The notes below the pieces were generated by a model. It ran no database searches. It saw only the letters and a program-made list of their open reading frames with translations, and was not told the DNA's origin. A program made the position numbers and the translations under genes. DNA of 64,000 nt from Halomonas sp. 'Soap Lake #6' (lineage in GTDB: Bacteria; Pseudomonadota; Gammaproteobacteria; Pseudomonadales; Halomonadaceae), in NCBI RefSeq assembly GCF_003031405.1, contig NZ_CP020469.1, positions 3,286,001 through 3,350,000 on the forward strand. The letters are read 5' to 3'. Shown here piece after piece: positions 26,943 through 36,374 of the stretch; position 1 is the first letter of the stretch; every line of letters begins with the position of its first letter.

Positions 26943-27185
26943 ATGAAACATTTAACTCCACTTAAGCTGTCTATTTATGGCGGCATGATACTTGGCTTCT
27001 TAATGTTGGAAAGCCCAGCCATTATGCTAGCTAACCGAATAGAACCCATGCTGATGGGGCTCCCCTTTTTATTGGTCTGGAATCTCTTTTGGTGGTTTTT
27101 ATTAACAGCACTTTTTTTGGTGGCCTATTTGACCAACTGGGGAAGCCCAGCACCAACGAATAACCATGCTATTAAGCAACTATAA
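26943..27185 (+). CDS. DUF3311 small membrane protein
   Basis: 80 residues with two membrane segments (IYGGMILGFLMLESPAIML and FLLVWNLFWWFLLTALFLVAYL). DUF3311 proteins are typically encoded directly before sodium:solute symporters, as here (15 bp gap), and are presumed small partner subunits. No other function is known. Confidence 0.9.
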   Translation: MKHLTPLKLSIYGGMILGFLMLESPAIMLANRIEPMLMGLPFLLVWNLFWWFLLTALFLVAYLTNWGSPAPTNNHAIKQL

Positions 27186-27200
27186 GAAGGGGGATGACGC

Positions 27201-28730
27201 ATGACCGGTAGCTTATTAATTATCGCAGCGTTTATGATTATCCCCTTAATGGTCGGGGTTTTATCAGCGCGCCAATCGCAAGAAACCAGCGAAGACTTTT
27301 TCGTTCAGGGCCGTGCCATGGGCAGTATTGCGGTGTTTTTCACCGTAGCGGCAACTTGGTGGAGTGCGTTTGCTTTCCTAGGCTCTAATGCCACTTTCTA
27401 TACCAACGGCCCAGTTTTTCTTACCGCCCTAGCATGGAATCTGTTATTCGGCTTTATGTATTACTGGATCGGTAAGCGGGTTTGGTTTTTAGGGAAGCGG
27501 TTCAATTACTTAACACCTTCAGATTTAATCGGCGACTTTTATAATAGCGAAGCGCTGCGCATTACCGTTGCTGCTATTACACTTATTTTCACCGTGCCTT
27601 ATTTACAGATTCAGTTAACTGGTGGCGCCTACTTAATTGAAGTAGCCTCCGGTGGTTTGATCCCTTTCTGGCTAGCGGCACTGCTATTCTACTTCATTAT
27701 TATTATCTACGTATGGATTGGAGGCATTCGTGCCATCGCCTGGACAGACGTTATTTACGGCGCTCTGTTGTTCTTCGGCATGATGTACGCAGGCTACTAC
27801 ATTTCCACTCAAGTAGGAGGGCCAACCGCCCTATTTAGCCAGCTTCAGCAAAGTTCTCCCGAGCACCTCACCATGCCAGGGCCTAACGGCACTATGGGCT
27901 ATCCCATGTGGTTCTCACTGTTTGCTATTACCGCTATCGGTGCCTTTATGGGCCCACAAATCTGGCTGCGCATGTACTCGGTCAAGCACGGCAAACTGTT
28001 TAACTTAATGCCCTTTTTACTGGGGTTAGCAGCCTTTGCTTATGTGGGCTCTGTGCTGTCTGGTTACTCTGGCGTACTGCTTGAGCCCAATGTGGAAAAC
28101 CCCGATCAAATCCTGCCCATCATGCTGATGGAGTATGCCCCTTACTTGCTTGCCTCATTGATTATGGCAGCGGGCGCATCTGCGGCCATGTCCACAGCTA
28201 ACTCCCAGATTCACGCAGTCCCCACCGTGGTAACGATGGATATCTACAAGCGTTATGTGAACCGTGAAGCGAGCCAGGCACGTATTGTTTATATCGGCCG
28301 TCTATCACTGGTCGGCTTCTCACTTGCGGCTTATATCATGGCACTTACCGTACCTGGTGTACTGGTCACTATCGGTATTGCTGCTTTAGCGGGCACCGCA
28401 CAGCTGGTTATTCCTACCATCGGCGCCATCACCTGGAAAAAAGCTCACCCTACCGCTGCACTCGCTGGTCTATGGGGTGGTGTTGCCTGTGTACTGCTAA
28501 TGACCTTTGGCCCTCTGAGCGCACCCTTTGGCTACCATGCGGGCATTTGGGGGCTGATGCTCAACACTGTGCTATTTGTTGGCCTAAGCCATGTGCTGCA
28601 TCGTCGTGACACAGTGGTAGTAGAACGTTTTACCCAGGCGCGTTACGACTATGATGCTGAGTACCACCCCGAACGTTTGCCTGCCTACGCACAAGAAACG
28701 CCACCGACTGATAGCTACAACTATCGTTAA
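27201..28730 (+). CDS. Sodium:solute symporter (SSS family)
   Basis: 509 residues with about 13 hydrophobic segments. SSS hallmarks include the N-terminal SQETSEDFFVQGRAMG, ATWWSAFAFLGSNATFY and the sodium-site region AAGASAAMSTANSQIHAVPT. Context (carbamoylase, amidase, beta-alanine catabolism) suggests uptake of a carbamoyl- or amide-bearing carboxylate, but SSS-DUF3311 pairs elsewhere carry monocarboxylates and amino acids. GGGGGATG lies before the ATG. Confidence 0.93.
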   Translation: MTGSLLIIAAFMIIPLMVGVLSARQSQETSEDFFVQGRAMGSIAVFFTVAATWWSAFAFLGSNATFYTNGPVFLTALAWNLLFGFMYYWIGKRVWFLGKRFNYLTPSDLIGDFYNSEALRITVAAITLIFTVPYLQIQLTGGAYLIEVASGGLIPFWLAALLFYFIIIIYVWIGGIRAIAWTDVIYGALLFFGMMYAGYYISTQVGGPTALFSQLQQSSPEHLTMPGPNGTMGYPMWFSLFAITAIGAFMGPQIWLRMYSVKHGKLFNLMPFLLGLAAFAYVGSVLSGYSGVLLEPNVENPDQILPIMLMEYAPYLLASLIMAAGASAAMSTANSQIHAVPTVVTMDIYKRYVNREASQARIVYIGRLSLVGFSLAAYIMALTVPGVLVTIGIAALAGTAQLVIPTIGAITWKKAHPTAALAGLWGGVACVLLMTFGPLSAPFGYHAGIWGLMLNTVLFVGLSHVLHRRDTVVVERFTQARYDYDAEYHPERLPAYAQETPPTDSYNYR

Positions 28731-28752
28731 CAAAAACGCAAGGAGCGTGTTG

Positions 28753-29571
28753 ATGGCCCAAGCCTCTATTTCAACCACTAGTCCAGCCGCTAAGCGTCGC
28801 CCCAAACTCGCCGAGCTGATCAGTGATGATATCAAGCGCTGGATTGCAGCAGAGGGGTTAGGTGAAGGTGCTCGTTTACCAAACGAAAGAGCTCTTATGG
28901 AGCTTTACGGCAGCGCCAAAGCCACTGTACGCGAAGCGCTCAAGATTCTTGAGGTTGAGGGGCTAATCACTTTAAAAACCGGCCCTCAAGGTGGCGCGGT
29001 TATTAACCAGCCGGGTATGGAGCCCGCCAGCCGCATGCTGCGCAACTTTCTGCATTTCCAACAGTTGGATGGCAAGCAGGTGTATCAGTTGCGCAAGCTG
29101 CTGGAAGTCGAACTGGCGGTATCCGTCGTCGGCAGGCTTACTGAAGACGATTTCCAGCAGCTTGAAGCCAATATGGCGGCCTGTGCCTGCTGTGGAGGCG
29201 AGGAAGACCATAGACACCAGCGCTTCTTAGAACTGGAGTTTCACCAATTGCTGGCCCGTGCCTGCCCGAATCCTCTGCTGGCATTTATGTGTCAGTTTTT
29301 AAACGACATGCTGCGGGATTTAGTAGTGATCAAAAAAGCTTACGTCCCCGAACGCAAGCAGTTCGACCATGCAAATCAGGATTACCACCGCCAGTTGGTT
29401 GAGGCCTACCACGCTGAAGATACCCAGCGTGTCCGCGCTATCATGGCCGAACATATGATGGATGCCGAACACCATATGAGCGCACTGGAAGCTGAAATGG
29501 CCGAGCAGATGCTAGTCAGTAACGACTCACTAGGCCCCCTTATCCAGCGCTCAAAACTACATAATTTATAA
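28753..29571 (+). CDS. GntR family regulator with FCD (FadR-type) domain
   Basis: 272 residues: a GntR winged helix (about 15-85, including LPNERALMELYGSAKATVREAL), then an FCD effector domain with QLRKLLEVELA, LELEFHQLLA and DYHRQLVEAYHAED, whose Asp/His residues usually bind a metal and a carboxylate ligand. AAGGAG precedes ATG 28753 by seven bases. It lies 22 bp after the symporter, within the operon it probably controls through the palindrome at 26790-26819. Confidence 0.92.
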   Translation: MAQASISTTSPAAKRRPKLAELISDDIKRWIAAEGLGEGARLPNERALMELYGSAKATVREALKILEVEGLITLKTGPQGGAVINQPGMEPASRMLRNFLHFQQLDGKQVYQLRKLLEVELAVSVVGRLTEDDFQQLEANMAACACCGGEEDHRHQRFLELEFHQLLARACPNPLLAFMCQFLNDMLRDLVVIKKAYVPERKQFDHANQDYHRQLVEAYHAEDTQRVRAIMAEHMMDAEHHMSALEAEMAEQMLVSNDSLGPLIQRSKLHNL

Positions 29572-29621
29572 GTGAATATGGTGTGTTTTAGCACGCTATT
29601 TCACCTCACGAGGATACCAAC

Positions 29622-30896
29622 ATGAACACCTACGTAACGCCAACAAACGAGATCACTGACCTGCGTACCGATAGCGATCGTCTTTGGGGTTCTCTAATGG
29701 AAATGGCCAAGCTGGGAGCCACCCCCAAGGGCGGCGTCAACAGACAAGCGCTCACGGAGCTGGACCGTCTGGGGCGTGACCTGTTTATTCAGTGGTGCCG
29801 TGCCGAAGGTTGTACGATTCGCATTGACAATATTGGCAATATCTTTGCCCGACGGGAAGGTAACGACCCCACAGCAAAAACAGTGATGGCGGGCAGCCAC
29901 CTTGATAGCCAGCCCACCGGCGGCAAGTATGATGGCTGCTTTGGCGTGCTTTCTGGCCTGGAAGTGATCCGTACTCTTAACCAACACAAAATCACCACCC
30001 AAGCCCCCATCGAAGTCGTCGCATGGACTAACGAAGAGGGCTGCCGCTTCCCGCCCTGTATGATGGGTTCTGGTGTGTTCAGTGGTGTGCTTGAGTTTGA
30101 CGCCATGATGGCGCGCAGTGACGCAGATGGTGTGCCGGTAAGCGATGCGCTAGATGCCATCCACTATCGCGGCAACGATGAGGTATCGCCCAGCGAAATA
30201 AAGGCATACTTCGAGCCGCACATTGAGCAAGGCCCTATTCTTGAAGACACCGACACCACCATTGGCGTGGTTATCGGCGGGCTTGGCCAGAAGTGGTTCG
30301 ATTTAACCCTGACCGGGCTTGAAGCCCACGCAGGCCCCACACCAATGCACCTGCGCCGGGATGCCATGATGGGCGCAGCAGAAGTCACTCAAGCGCTTAA
30401 CCGTATCGCCAACGAACACCAGCCCCATGGCCGTGGCACGGTAGGCTGTATGACCCTGCACCCAGGTTCGCGTAATGTGATTCCCGGCCAAGTCAAAATG
30501 ACCCTGGATATGCGTCACTGGGAGCCAGAAGCCCTTATCGCAATGGGGCAATCCGTTGCCACTGCCGTTGAGGAAATTTGCCAACGTCACGGGCTGGAGT
30601 ACGAGCTAACACCCACTGCGGATTTTGCACCTGAGCACTTCAATAAAGCGTGTGTTGATACTGTGCGGCAAGCAGCTGAACAGCTCCAGCTGTCACATAT
30701 GGATATCATCAGCGGCGCAGGCCACGATGCGATGTTTATTGGCCGAGTCGCTCCCGCCGCAATGATCTTTATTCCCTGCAAGGATGGCATTAGCCACAAT
30801 GAGATCGAGAGCGCCAAGCCAGAGCATGTTCACGCTGGCTGTAACGTACTACTACACGCGATGTTAGACGCAGCCGGTATTGAAAGCGGGGAGTAA
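29622..30896 (+). CDS. M20-family N-carbamoyl amino acid hydrolase/beta-ureidopropionase-like enzyme
   Basis: 424 residues of the Zn-dependent hydantoinase/carbamoylase (amaB, allantoate amidohydrolase) family. Metal and catalytic landmarks are GSHLDSQPTGGKYDG, WTNEEGCRFPP, EPHIEQGPILED, and GAGHDAMFIG near the end; the dimerisation domain has LEAHAGPTPM. It removes the carbamoyl group (ammonia plus CO2) from an N-carbamoyl amino acid. With beta-alanine transaminase and malonate-semialdehyde dehydrogenase nearby, N-carbamoyl-beta-alanine is the likeliest substrate (inference). Two bases separate it from the amidase gene. Confidence 0.9.
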   Translation: MNTYVTPTNEITDLRTDSDRLWGSLMEMAKLGATPKGGVNRQALTELDRLGRDLFIQWCRAEGCTIRIDNIGNIFARREGNDPTAKTVMAGSHLDSQPTGGKYDGCFGVLSGLEVIRTLNQHKITTQAPIEVVAWTNEEGCRFPPCMMGSGVFSGVLEFDAMMARSDADGVPVSDALDAIHYRGNDEVSPSEIKAYFEPHIEQGPILEDTDTTIGVVIGGLGQKWFDLTLTGLEAHAGPTPMHLRRDAMMGAAEVTQALNRIANEHQPHGRGTVGCMTLHPGSRNVIPGQVKMTLDMRHWEPEALIAMGQSVATAVEEICQRHGLEYELTPTADFAPEHFNKACVDTVRQAAEQLQLSHMDIISGAGHDAMFIGRVAPAAMIFIPCKDGISHNEIESAKPEHVHAGCNVLLHAMLDAAGIESGE

Positions 30897-30898
30897 TC

Positions 30899-32296
30899 AT
30901 GGCTGAGACCTTTGAAACACTGACAGCAGTCGATGCGTTGACACGTTTCGATGAGGGTTCCCTCTCACCGGAAATGCTGGTAAATGATTGTTTAGCGCGT
31001 ATTGAGCGGGATAACCCCAAGGTAAATGCCTTCACCTGTATTAACGGCGAGGAGGCCCAGCGTTTAGCAGCGGCGTCTGCCAAACGCTGGCAAACAGGAA
31101 CACCATGCGGCCCGCTGGATGGCATTCCCGTGACCATTAAGGATTTAACCTTAACCAAAGGGCTGCCCACGCGCCTGGGTTCAACGACCACAGCACCGGA
31201 AGGCCCTTGGGAGGTAGATGCCCCTATTAGCCGCCATCTTCGTAATGCTGGGGCTATCGTGATTGGCAAGACCACCTCCCCGGAGTTTGGCTGGAAAGGT
31301 GTCACCGATAACCCGCTGCATGGCATTACCCGCAACCCCTGGAACACTAAACTAACATCAGGGGGATCATCAGGCGGTGCGGGTGCAGCCACGGCGCTCA
31401 ACCTGGGTCTGCTTCACCAGGGCAGCGACGCGGGTGGCTCTATTCGCATACCGTGCAGCTTCACCGGCACCTTTGGCCTTAAACCGACCTTTGGCTGGGT
31501 GCCCCAGTGGCCCGCCAGTGCCATGAGTACACTTTCTCATCTGGGACCGATGACCCGCACTGCAGCCGACAGCGCGCTGATGCTTAGTGTAATGGCACAG
31601 CCCGATGCGCGAGACGGGTACTCCGGCAATCCGCGTGGGCCAGACTGGCTAACGCCTCCCCCTTTGGATCTACGCGGCTGGCGCATCGCCTTTAGCGCCA
31701 ACCTTGGCTATATAGACGTAGCTCCAGATATTGCCCAGCGGGTCGAAGAGGCCGCTGCCTATCTCGAAGTGCTAGGCGCTACGGTAGAGCGAGTGGATCC
31801 TGGCTTTAGCGACCCACTTAAAACATTTAATACGCTGTGGTTTGCAGGCGCGACTCAAGTACTCGAAAAACTCGACAAGCAACAGCAGGCAGCTCTCGAC
31901 CCAGGGTTTCTGGATATCGCAAAACGTGGGCAGGATGTATCGCTTTCCGCCTATCTCGCCGCACGGCGCGAGCGTAGCGAGCTGACGGCGCATATGGCGA
32001 CGTTTCATCAGCGATATGATTTGCTCGTCACACCCACCATGCCGATTGCCCCCTTTACAGCGGGCCACAACGTGCCGCCAGGCGGGCGCTATAACGACTG
32101 GATGGATTGGACACCATTTAGCTACCCCTTCAATCTCACTCAGCAACCAGCTGCCTCAATGCCTTGCGGGCTGGATAACCAAGGCCTGCCAGTAGGCTTG
32201 CACCTTGTAGCAGGCAAATACCAAGACCTAAAAGTGCTGCATGCTGCTCAGCTGCTCGAGCGCTATTTGCCGCCACTGACCTTTCCTCACAACTAA
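30899..32296 (+). CDS. Amidase signature family hydrolase
   Basis: 465 residues. The Ser-cisSer-Lys triad is visible: Lys in IPVTIKDLTLTKG (about residue 80), the Gly/Ser-rich TSGGSSGGAGAATALN, and the Ser nucleophile in GSDAGGSIRIP. It hydrolyses a carboxylic amide; the substrate cannot be read. It is translationally adjacent to the carbamoylase, so it probably works on the same incoming compound. It ends 34 bp from the convergent menE. Confidence 0.93.
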   Translation: MAETFETLTAVDALTRFDEGSLSPEMLVNDCLARIERDNPKVNAFTCINGEEAQRLAAASAKRWQTGTPCGPLDGIPVTIKDLTLTKGLPTRLGSTTTAPEGPWEVDAPISRHLRNAGAIVIGKTTSPEFGWKGVTDNPLHGITRNPWNTKLTSGGSSGGAGAATALNLGLLHQGSDAGGSIRIPCSFTGTFGLKPTFGWVPQWPASAMSTLSHLGPMTRTAADSALMLSVMAQPDARDGYSGNPRGPDWLTPPPLDLRGWRIAFSANLGYIDVAPDIAQRVEEAAAYLEVLGATVERVDPGFSDPLKTFNTLWFAGATQVLEKLDKQQQAALDPGFLDIAKRGQDVSLSAYLAARRERSELTAHMATFHQRYDLLVTPTMPIAPFTAGHNVPPGGRYNDWMDWTPFSYPFNLTQQPAASMPCGLDNQGLPVGLHLVAGKYQDLKVLHAAQLLERYLPPLTFPHN

Positions 32297-32329
32297 CACC
32301 ACCAGGAATGGTATAACCACGCGGGTTGG

Positions 32330-33724
32330 CTACTTATTGGTTAACTGCACACACGCCAACTCAGCAAACTGCTTACGGGAGGGTTTAAAGCCCACCCTCG
32401 GCGGCCAAGCCAACCAGGCATCGGGTACCATAAAGCTGGGGAGTGCTTCGCGCACCCAAGCGTTGAGCGCCTGCGCTGTCACGGTATCTCCATGCCAGTC
32501 GATAAACGCCACCGGGCGCTCGCCCCACTCGGGGTGGGGCACTGCTACCACTAGCGCTTGGGCAATGCTGGGGTGGTCAACCAAGCGCTGTTCGATGCTT
32601 TCCGGCTGGATATTCTCGCCACCGGAAATAAAGCCGTTATCGAGTCGCCCTTCCACCACCAGCGCCCCATCCGCGTTGAAATGGCCCTTGTCCCGAGTAG
32701 CAAACCAGCCTTCGTCGTTGAGGGCCGGATCAACCTCGCCATTGCTCAAATAGCCGCAGAACAGGGTATCGCCGCACAGCTGAATTTCCCCATCAACCAC
32801 CCTCACTTCGCGGCCCGGTAGCGGTTTGCCAACCACGCCCGGCGCGGTGGGAATGCCCGTGCAGACCTGGCTGGCCATTTCCGATAGCCCGTAGCTAACC
32901 TTGGGGGTAAGCCCCAGCGCTACCATCCGCGCCACCAATGGCGCTGGAATGGCAGCACCGCCCAGCAACAGCTCACGCAGTTGGGTGCGCTGGGGCGTAA
33001 AGCCTGCCTGCAGCAGCCTCCACAGTTGTGTCGGCACTAGGGAAAGGTGGCTAATCGCCTGCTGCTCAAGGCGATCTGCCAGTGACTGGATAGCATCGTC
33101 AAGGATCACCCGCCCACCGGCAAGAAAGACCCGGAACGGGATAGCATAACCACCGATATGAAACAGCGGCAGTGATAGCAGCCAGCCACTGTTTTGATCA
33201 ATGGGAATCAACGACGCCGACCCGCGAGCGGAGGCCAAATGGTTCCCCACTCGGTGCAGCACCGCCTTGGGCGTACCGCTGGAACCGGAGGTAAAAATCG
33301 TGTTGCACAGTTGATTGCCATCCAGCACCGGAGGCTCACCCACACCAGCTTCCGCCAGGAAATCGAAGGTAATCGGCGTTAGTTCGGCAGGATAATGGTG
33401 GTCGCTTTCCGTCTGGCAAACCCGCCCAGCCTGCAAACGTTTGGCCAGATTAAGCTGCTGGGCAATAGGGAACGCTGGGTTAAGTGGGCAAAAGATAACC
33501 CCTGCTCGCAGGCAGGCCCATGCCAGCAGCAAGGATTCAAGTGAGCCTTTGGCAGGAACAACTAAGCGATCACCGGGCGCAAAACCTTCCCGCGCAAGTT
33601 GCTGCACTAAAGACGTCACCCGGCGATTGAGCGTTCGGTAGCTAAGACTCACCGAACCGGCCTCTACCGCAATATGTTCAGGGGACTCTTTGGCCCAGTA
33701 GTGGATGGGGCAGGTGTCTATCAC
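32330..33724 (-). CDS. menE: o-Succinylbenzoate-CoA ligase
   Basis: 464 residues of the adenylate-forming superfamily. The P-loop is FTSGSSGTPKAVLH, the A5 motif YGLSEMASQ, the hinge GRLDNGFISGGENIQPESIE and the catalytic lysine lies near the C-terminus in GFKPSRKQF. It activates o-succinylbenzoate for the naphthoquinone ring closure by MenB. The start is a GTG at 33724 overlapping the menC stop (GTGA). Position downstream of menB-menC confirms the assignment over a generic acyl-CoA ligase. Confidence 0.93.
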   Translation of the reverse strand: MIDTCPIHYWAKESPEHIAVEAGSVSLSYRTLNRRVTSLVQQLAREGFAPGDRLVVPAKGSLESLLLAWACLRAGVIFCPLNPAFPIAQQLNLAKRLQAGRVCQTESDHHYPAELTPITFDFLAEAGVGEPPVLDGNQLCNTIFTSGSSGTPKAVLHRVGNHLASARGSASLIPIDQNSGWLLSLPLFHIGGYAIPFRVFLAGGRVILDDAIQSLADRLEQQAISHLSLVPTQLWRLLQAGFTPQRTQLRELLLGGAAIPAPLVARMVALGLTPKVSYGLSEMASQVCTGIPTAPGVVGKPLPGREVRVVDGEIQLCGDTLFCGYLSNGEVDPALNDEGWFATRDKGHFNADGALVVEGRLDNGFISGGENIQPESIEQRLVDHPSIAQALVVAVPHPEWGERPVAFIDWHGDTVTAQALNAWVREALPSFMVPDAWLAWPPRVGFKPSRKQFAELACVQLTNK

Positions 33725-34671
33725 GCTGAATTTTCCATTTTAAAGAGACAGTGCAAGTTTTCTATCATTACCTCGCCCTCGGCAGAGGTAATGTACTCAG
33801 TTAACCAATGGCCTGTATCCAGCCCTGGCGGTTCAGTAGGCGACCATTCGCTGGCCAACCGACTCAACAGCCCAAGGCCTAAATCGGATTCAAAGCTGGA
33901 GGAGATAACTACCCGCAGGTTGCCTGCACGTGCCCGTTGAACGAGTGCCTCGCAGGCATTGAGGGAGCCAACCAAGGTGGGTTTGATTACCAGTGCTTTA
34001 AGCTGCGGGTGATAGTCCCATGCTTCCCCGCGAGATAGCGTTTCATCCAGGGCGATAGATATCCCCGTTGCCTCAGCTACAGCGATAGTGTCGGCAAAGG
34101 CGACGCAGGGCTCTTCCAGATAGTCGATATGGTCAAGGGGAAGACACGCGCAGAAATGCTGAGCTTCTTCCCGCATCCAACCGCCGTTAGCATCCAGAAT
34201 CAGTTTGGTGGTGGGTAGCCGAGTAGCAAGCTGGTTAATCAGCGCCAGCTCCTCTTCTATAGCGTAGCGTGCCACCTTGAGTTTGATTCGAGTCGGCGGC
34301 AACGCCCCCCAACCGGCCACGATATTATCAAGAGTTGCCATCAGCGCCGCAGGCTTCCCTTGAAGCAGTGGATAGGGCGGCAAAGGCGCGGAAAGATTTG
34401 CAGGCCATTGGCGCTGGGCGCAGTCGAATCCAAATTGCACTGAGGGTAACGTTGTCGTGGCTTTCTCACCACGCTGTATAGCGGCAAGGCAGGCCTGGCT
34501 TTCAGCTTCCGCTTCGGCGAGGGTTTCGGTTGAGAAGCCAGGCAGCGGGGCTATCTCGCCCCACTGGCCGTTGATCGTCACTAGCAGCCCTTCTCTGCTC
34601 GCCAGCCGCTGGCCTTTAAACATCAGCGGTTGGCGAAACGGTAGCGAGTAGCGGTAAAGCGCCAGCTGCAT
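33721..34671 (-). CDS. menC: o-Succinylbenzoate synthase
   Basis: 316 residues, enolase superfamily. The catalytic set is visible in order: KLKVAR (acid/base lysine), LDANGGW and YLEEPC and ALDE (three metal ligands), and LVIKPTLVG (second lysine). It dehydrates SHCHC to o-succinylbenzoate. Its ATG overlaps the menB stop by one base (TAATG) and its own stop overlaps menE. Confidence 0.95.
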   Translation of the reverse strand: MQLALYRYSLPFRQPLMFKGQRLASREGLLVTINGQWGEIAPLPGFSTETLAEAEAESQACLAAIQRGEKATTTLPSVQFGFDCAQRQWPANLSAPLPPYPLLQGKPAALMATLDNIVAGWGALPPTRIKLKVARYAIEEELALINQLATRLPTTKLILDANGGWMREEAQHFCACLPLDHIDYLEEPCVAFADTIAVAEATGISIALDETLSRGEAWDYHPQLKALVIKPTLVGSLNACEALVQRARAGNLRVVISSSFESDLGLGLLSRLASEWSPTEPPGLDTGHWLTEYITSAEGEVMIENLHCLFKMENSA

Positions 34672-35531
34672 TACGGGTTGCGCGGGTAGCGGGAGAAATC
34701 TGGGCGGCGCTTTTCGTTGAAGGCGTTACGCCCTTCCTGGCCCTCTTCGGTCATATAGAAGAGCATAGTAGCGTTGCCAGCCAGCTCCTGAAGCCCGGCT
34801 TGTCCATCGCAATCAGCATTGAGTGCGGCTTTCAAACAGCGCAGTGCCATGGGGCTATTCTGCAGCATCTCGCGGCACCAGCGTACGCTCTCTTTTTCCA
34901 ATTCTGCCAGGGGCACTACCTGATTGACCAGCCCCATTTCAAGCGCTTGGGCGGCATCATACTGGCGGCACAGAAACCAGATTTCCCGCGCCTTTTTCTG
35001 GCCCACAATGCGCGCCATGTACGAAGCGCCGTAGCCACCATCGAAGGAGCCTACTTTAGGGCCCGTCTGGCCAAAAATGGCGTTATCGGCAGCGATGGTC
35101 AGGTCGCACATCATATGCAGCACATGGCCGCCACCAATGGCGTAGCCCGCCACCATGGCGATAATCGGCTTAGGACAGGTACGAATATCGCGCTGGAAGT
35201 CCAGCACGTTAAGGTGGTGGGCACCCTCTTCGTCCTGATAACCGCCGTAGTCGCCACGAATGCGCTGATCGCCACCGGAGCAGAACGCTTTGCCGCCTGC
35301 GCCGGTGAGAATAATCGCGCCAATGGCGCTGTCATAGCGGGCCCGGCTTAGCGCCTGGATCATCTCGCTCACCGTCAGCGGGCGAAAGGCGTTACGCACC
35401 TCGGGGCGGTTAATGGTGATGCGTGCAATGCCCTCCTTCGACGTGTGGTACAAAATATCCTGGTAGTCGTTTGAGTGATCTTGCCACTCAATAGGGGCGT
35501 AAAGTTCCGTTTCAGAGAGTCCTTTAATCAT
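34671..35531 (-). CDS. menB: 1,4-Dihydroxy-2-naphthoyl-CoA synthase
   Basis: 286 residues, crotonase superfamily. [16 protein letters not shown] and the oxyanion and substrate segment [19 protein letters not shown], with the [12 protein letters not shown] stretch, are diagnostic for MenB rather than other enoyl-CoA hydratases. It performs the Dieckmann-type ring closure of menaquinone synthesis. It lies 48 bp downstream of frdD on the same strand, so menBCE may be read through from the frd operon. Confidence 0.96.
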   Translation of the reverse strand: MIKGLSETELYAPIEWQDHSNDYQDILYHTSKEGIARITINRPEVRNAFRPLTVSEMIQALSRARYDSAIGAIILTGAGGKAFCSGGDQRIRGDYGGYQDEEGAHHLNVLDFQRDIRTCPKPIIAMVAGYAIGGGHVLHMMCDLTIAADNAIFGQTGPKVGSFDGGYGASYMARIVGQKKAREIWFLCRQYDAAQALEMGLVNQVVPLAELEKESVRWCREMLQNSPMALRCLKAALNADCDGQAGLQELAGNATMLFYMTEEGQEGRNAFNEKRRPDFSRYPRNP

Positions 35532-35579
35532 GCCAATCTCTTTTTATCTGTCAGGGGTAAGGTGATGGCAAGGCGCCGT

Positions 35580-35960
35580 TTAACTAAAGAAACCCGCCAC
35601 GACTAGGCCCAGCGCCAAAACACTCAGTAGCGCGGCACCGCCATACATCAGCTTCTTATTGAGTCCGTCATTACCCACGCTGATATCAAACATCCCATGA
35701 CGTAGTCGGTGGGCAGCATGGAATAGTGGTAGACACACCGCGGCCCCAACAAACAAAAAGCCCGGTACGCTAAACAGTAGCGAAGATGCCCGCTCATGGT
35801 TCAGTGCCTCAGCGGGCAGTAAGCCCAGGGGCAGTAAAACAGCGATAAAGAGAATCACGGCGGGCAGTAAGACGGCGAAACAGACGCCGCCTGCGCTGAA
35901 AAGCCCCCACCAGAGTGGCTCGTCAAAGGCTTGTTTGTGCTGAATATCATGTTTGTTCAT
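35580..35960 (-). CDS. frdD: Fumarate reductase membrane subunit D
   Basis: 126 residues with three membrane helices (VCFAVLLPAVILFIAVLL, FLFVGAAVCLPLFHAAHRLRHG, YGGAALLSVLALGLVVAGFF). FHAAHRLRHGMFD is a typical FrdD quinone-site segment. The ATG at 35960 overlaps the frdC stop (ATGA), and is preferred over an upstream open extension. With FrdC it anchors FrdAB and oxidises menaquinol. Confidence 0.93.
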   Translation of the reverse strand: MNKHDIQHKQAFDEPLWWGLFSAGGVCFAVLLPAVILFIAVLLPLGLLPAEALNHERASSLLFSVPGFLFVGAAVCLPLFHAAHRLRHGMFDISVGNDGLNKKLMYGGAALLSVLALGLVVAGFFS

Positions 35961-36358
35961 GCTCCCCCCCTCCCTAGTAGCCAGAAAAACAGCAGAGCGA
36001 CCGCTACGACTCCTGCCCACTGTCCAGCGACAATGGCCTTATCAGGCAAACTGTGCCCTGCGATACGCAGCGGCATAACTCTCGGGAACAGTACAAAGAA
36101 GGTGGCGGCGTGAAACAGACTGGCAGCCAGTGCTAAAAGATTCAGCAGCATTACGATGGGGGAACCCATAAAGGCGATCCACCCCTGCCAGCTCTCAGCC
36201 CCTTGAAGAAGAGCGACCATACCCGCAAGGAAGCAGAGAATGAAAAAAACCAGCGGTAACACCGTGGCTTCGCGGAGCATATAGAGCTTAAAAAAGCGAT
36301 GTTTCAGCCACCAGTTGCGTTTCAGAGGTGGCAGGCGTTGCGATGTCGACTTATCCAT
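35957..36358 (-). CDS. frdC: Fumarate reductase membrane subunit C
   Basis: 133 residues, three membrane helices. NWWLKHRFFKLYMLREATVLPLVFF matches the FrdC N-terminal region (seen here as WWLKHRFFKLYMLREATV) and includes the quinone-site Glu. I chose ATG 36358, which has AGGAG seven bases upstream; ATG 36364 is too close to that site. FrdCD of this type carries no haem. It follows frdB by 16 bp. Confidence 0.93.
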   Translation of the reverse strand: MDKSTSQRLPPLKRNWWLKHRFFKLYMLREATVLPLVFFILCFLAGMVALLQGAESWQGWIAFMGSPIVMLLNLLALAASLFHAATFFVLFPRVMPLRIAGHSLPDKAIVAGQWAGVVAVALLFFWLLGRGGA

Positions 36359-36374
36359 ATTCATTCTCCTCACC

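Noticed and set aside
30790..31401. A 203-codon minus-strand frame across the carbamoylase-amidase junction
   Set aside because: It lies antisense to two well-supported enzymes with intact catalytic motifs and has no recognisable domain.
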